Source: Macrostomum hystrix (lineage: Eukaryota; Platyhelminthes; Macrostomidae). From it: a DNA stretch of 64,000 nucleotides. Made by a program: the position numbers and the translations under genes. The notes under the pieces are model-generated. The model worked only from the letters and a program-made list of their open reading frames with translations, did no database searches and was not told the DNA's origin. The stretch is taken from NCBI GenBank assembly GCA_950097015.1, contig CATNEN010000039.1, forward strand, positions 19,647,501 through 19,711,500. Reading direction: 5' to 3'. Below, in pieces: positions 63,091-64,000 of this stretch (within the stretch, counting starts at the first letter, position 1; each line of letters starts with the position of its first letter).

Positions 63091-63348
63091 CCTGGATCCA
63101 GCGCTGTTGCCCATTCTGTCCGGCTGCCCTAGGGGCAGCCTTGAACACTCGCGGGGCGTGTACCCATGGGTCAGCTGACGGGACAGCGTGGAGGGATTCC
63201 TGCACCCGAAGGCACAGGTCTCCTTCCTGCCAAGCCTGCTCAAAAAGCGACTGCAGGTGTGAGGCATCGCAGACCTTAGCCCGTGGGCCTGGTCTGACTC
63301 ATACCTCACAGGCACTGTGTCCCGCCGGTGCGAGCGAATCCAGGGGTC

Positions 63349-63936
63349 GCTACTACTTTGTTAAAACTCTGACCGCGATGCAAAATATTGACCATGTCAG
63401 TTTTTTATCTTGAGGACCCAGCGACTAGGATCATAACAAATCGTTTTCCGCTTTGTTCGTTTGATTTCTCGGATTTTCACTCCATTATACAGATTCATTG
63501 TTTGCAACAGCAATGACGCGTGACTTGCAACTCATTGGTGAGAGGTCAAAGCGTTAGTAGTTTTTTTCACTCTCATTTTTGCTATAGCCTTCTGTGTTAA
63601 GAGACTGGCGTCATGTTTTCAACTTTGCTCTCACTTTTAGTCGGTGACGATGTTGCTGTCTATTTGCTACGTGCACAATTCGTTTAAAAGTTACACGAGT
63701 ATAGAAGGTCAGCTATTCAATGCGTTTTTTCTCGCAATCTAGTTTCATCGACTGTCATACGGGCTTGAAATACTTTGAGTATAAACAGCCATTGTGACAA
63801 AATAATTCCCTTTTTCATGCTTGCTTTTGTTTACGTTTCGCTTGCTGCCTTTGTGAATTCGGACGAGTTTGTAACAAATGTTTCTTTCCTAGCCAACAAT
63901 TATGCTCAGTCATGTTCTGTTGACCTCAGCGAGTTC
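63349..63936. other. Spacer between retrotransposon and FReD gene 3
   Basis: No gene seen. Confidence 0.4.
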
Positions 63937-64000
63937 TCACTTAATTAGCATTTCAATCTCCATCAACGAGTAATAGTAGCCGAACGGGTCTAGCCAAATC
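63937..64000 (-). CDS. FReD protein 3, 3' end only (runs off the window)
   Basis: On the minus strand the last 21 codons read [18 protein letters not shown] then IK and a TGA stop at 63937. This matches the C-terminus of FReD protein 2 ([18 protein letters not shown]). A third paralogue therefore continues beyond the right edge. Its residue positions corresponding to CC in protein 2 are YY. Confidence 0.88.
   Translation of the reverse strand, partial: IWLDPFGYYYSLMEIEMLIK

Larger units (their letters stand above)
58049..63348 (-). mobile_element. Full-length non-LTR retrotransposon with 13-bp target-site duplication
   Basis: The direct repeat GAATCCAGGGGTC at 58049-58061 and 63336-63348 flanks a 5274-bp minus-oriented element (58062-63335). 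In order, 5' to 3' on the minus strand: 5' region with tandem 96-bp monomers (to about 62521), ORF1 (62565-61873), ORF2 (61876-58175) and a 3' UTR of about 110 bp ending in short repeats (AAGTCAAGTAAGTCAA) rather than poly(A). Endonuclease + RT + RNase H in one ORF fits the I/LOA/R1-related groups; the exact clade was not determined. Both ORFs are open and the target duplication is perfect, so this looks like a recent insertion. Confidence 0.93.

Overview
The window is eukaryotic nuclear DNA from an animal, most likely an invertebrate. Genes are split by GT-AG introns, about 50 bp to over 1 kb long. The protein families are metazoan: delta-catenin/ARVCF armadillo protein, angiotensin-converting enzyme, DEG/ENaC channels, fibrinogen-related lectins, a WSC protein and C2HC zinc-finger proteins. 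Intergenic DNA is full of minisatellites, tRNA-derived SINEs and non-LTR retrotransposons. A spiralian (flatworm-, annelid- or mollusc-like) genome fits, but nothing visible fixes the phylum. I assembled the gene models by hand from splice sites, reading frame and family similarity; phases agree across every junction reported.

Layout. 657-4592 (-): multi-finger C2HC (ZNF474-like) gene with two intronic minisatellites. 5343-5895: intergenic minisatellite. 7350-16091 (-): delta-catenin/ARVCF/p0071-type gene, 10 coding exons, 1063 aa, ending in the PDZ ligand DSWV; its introns hold SINEs, a MITE-like element, a foldback and a 20-bp minisatellite. 17700-19096: 28-bp minisatellite. 20403-27562 (+): three tandem two-exon DEG/ENaC channel genes. 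28837-33397 (-): complete 8-exon secreted ACE (669 aa) with a 14-bp minisatellite in intron 1. 35108-35347 (-): small membrane-protein ORF. 37454-40052 (+): 5-exon acylated stathmin-domain protein (STMND1-like) with SINEs in introns 2 and 4. 41008-42204: SINE split by a 926-bp solo LTR. 42940-43560 (+) and 49121-49897 (+): two unrecognised ORFs. 45427-46126 (+): WSC-domain gene with a 1-base frameshift. 44375-44928, 46640-48250 and 50300-52490: minisatellites. 53237 to the window end: three fibrinogen-related (FReD) paralogues (+, -, - partial), interrupted by a 434-bp 5'-truncated non-LTR insertion and by a 5.27-kb, apparently intact non-LTR retrotransposon (58062-63335) with a 13-bp target-site duplication.

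How it fits together. The host genes do not form one pathway. Local tandem families (DEG/ENaC, FReD) show recent duplication with domain-specific divergence or homogenisation. The repeats are unusually rich: nine unrelated minisatellite arrays, two SINE families and at least three target-site-duplicated insertions. The most striking signals are the mosaic DEG/ENaC array with one HG-to-HS gating-motif change, the intact retrotransposon with tandem 5' monomers, the paired loss of a conserved disulfide in one FReD gene, and two minisatellites whose units look like miniature introns.
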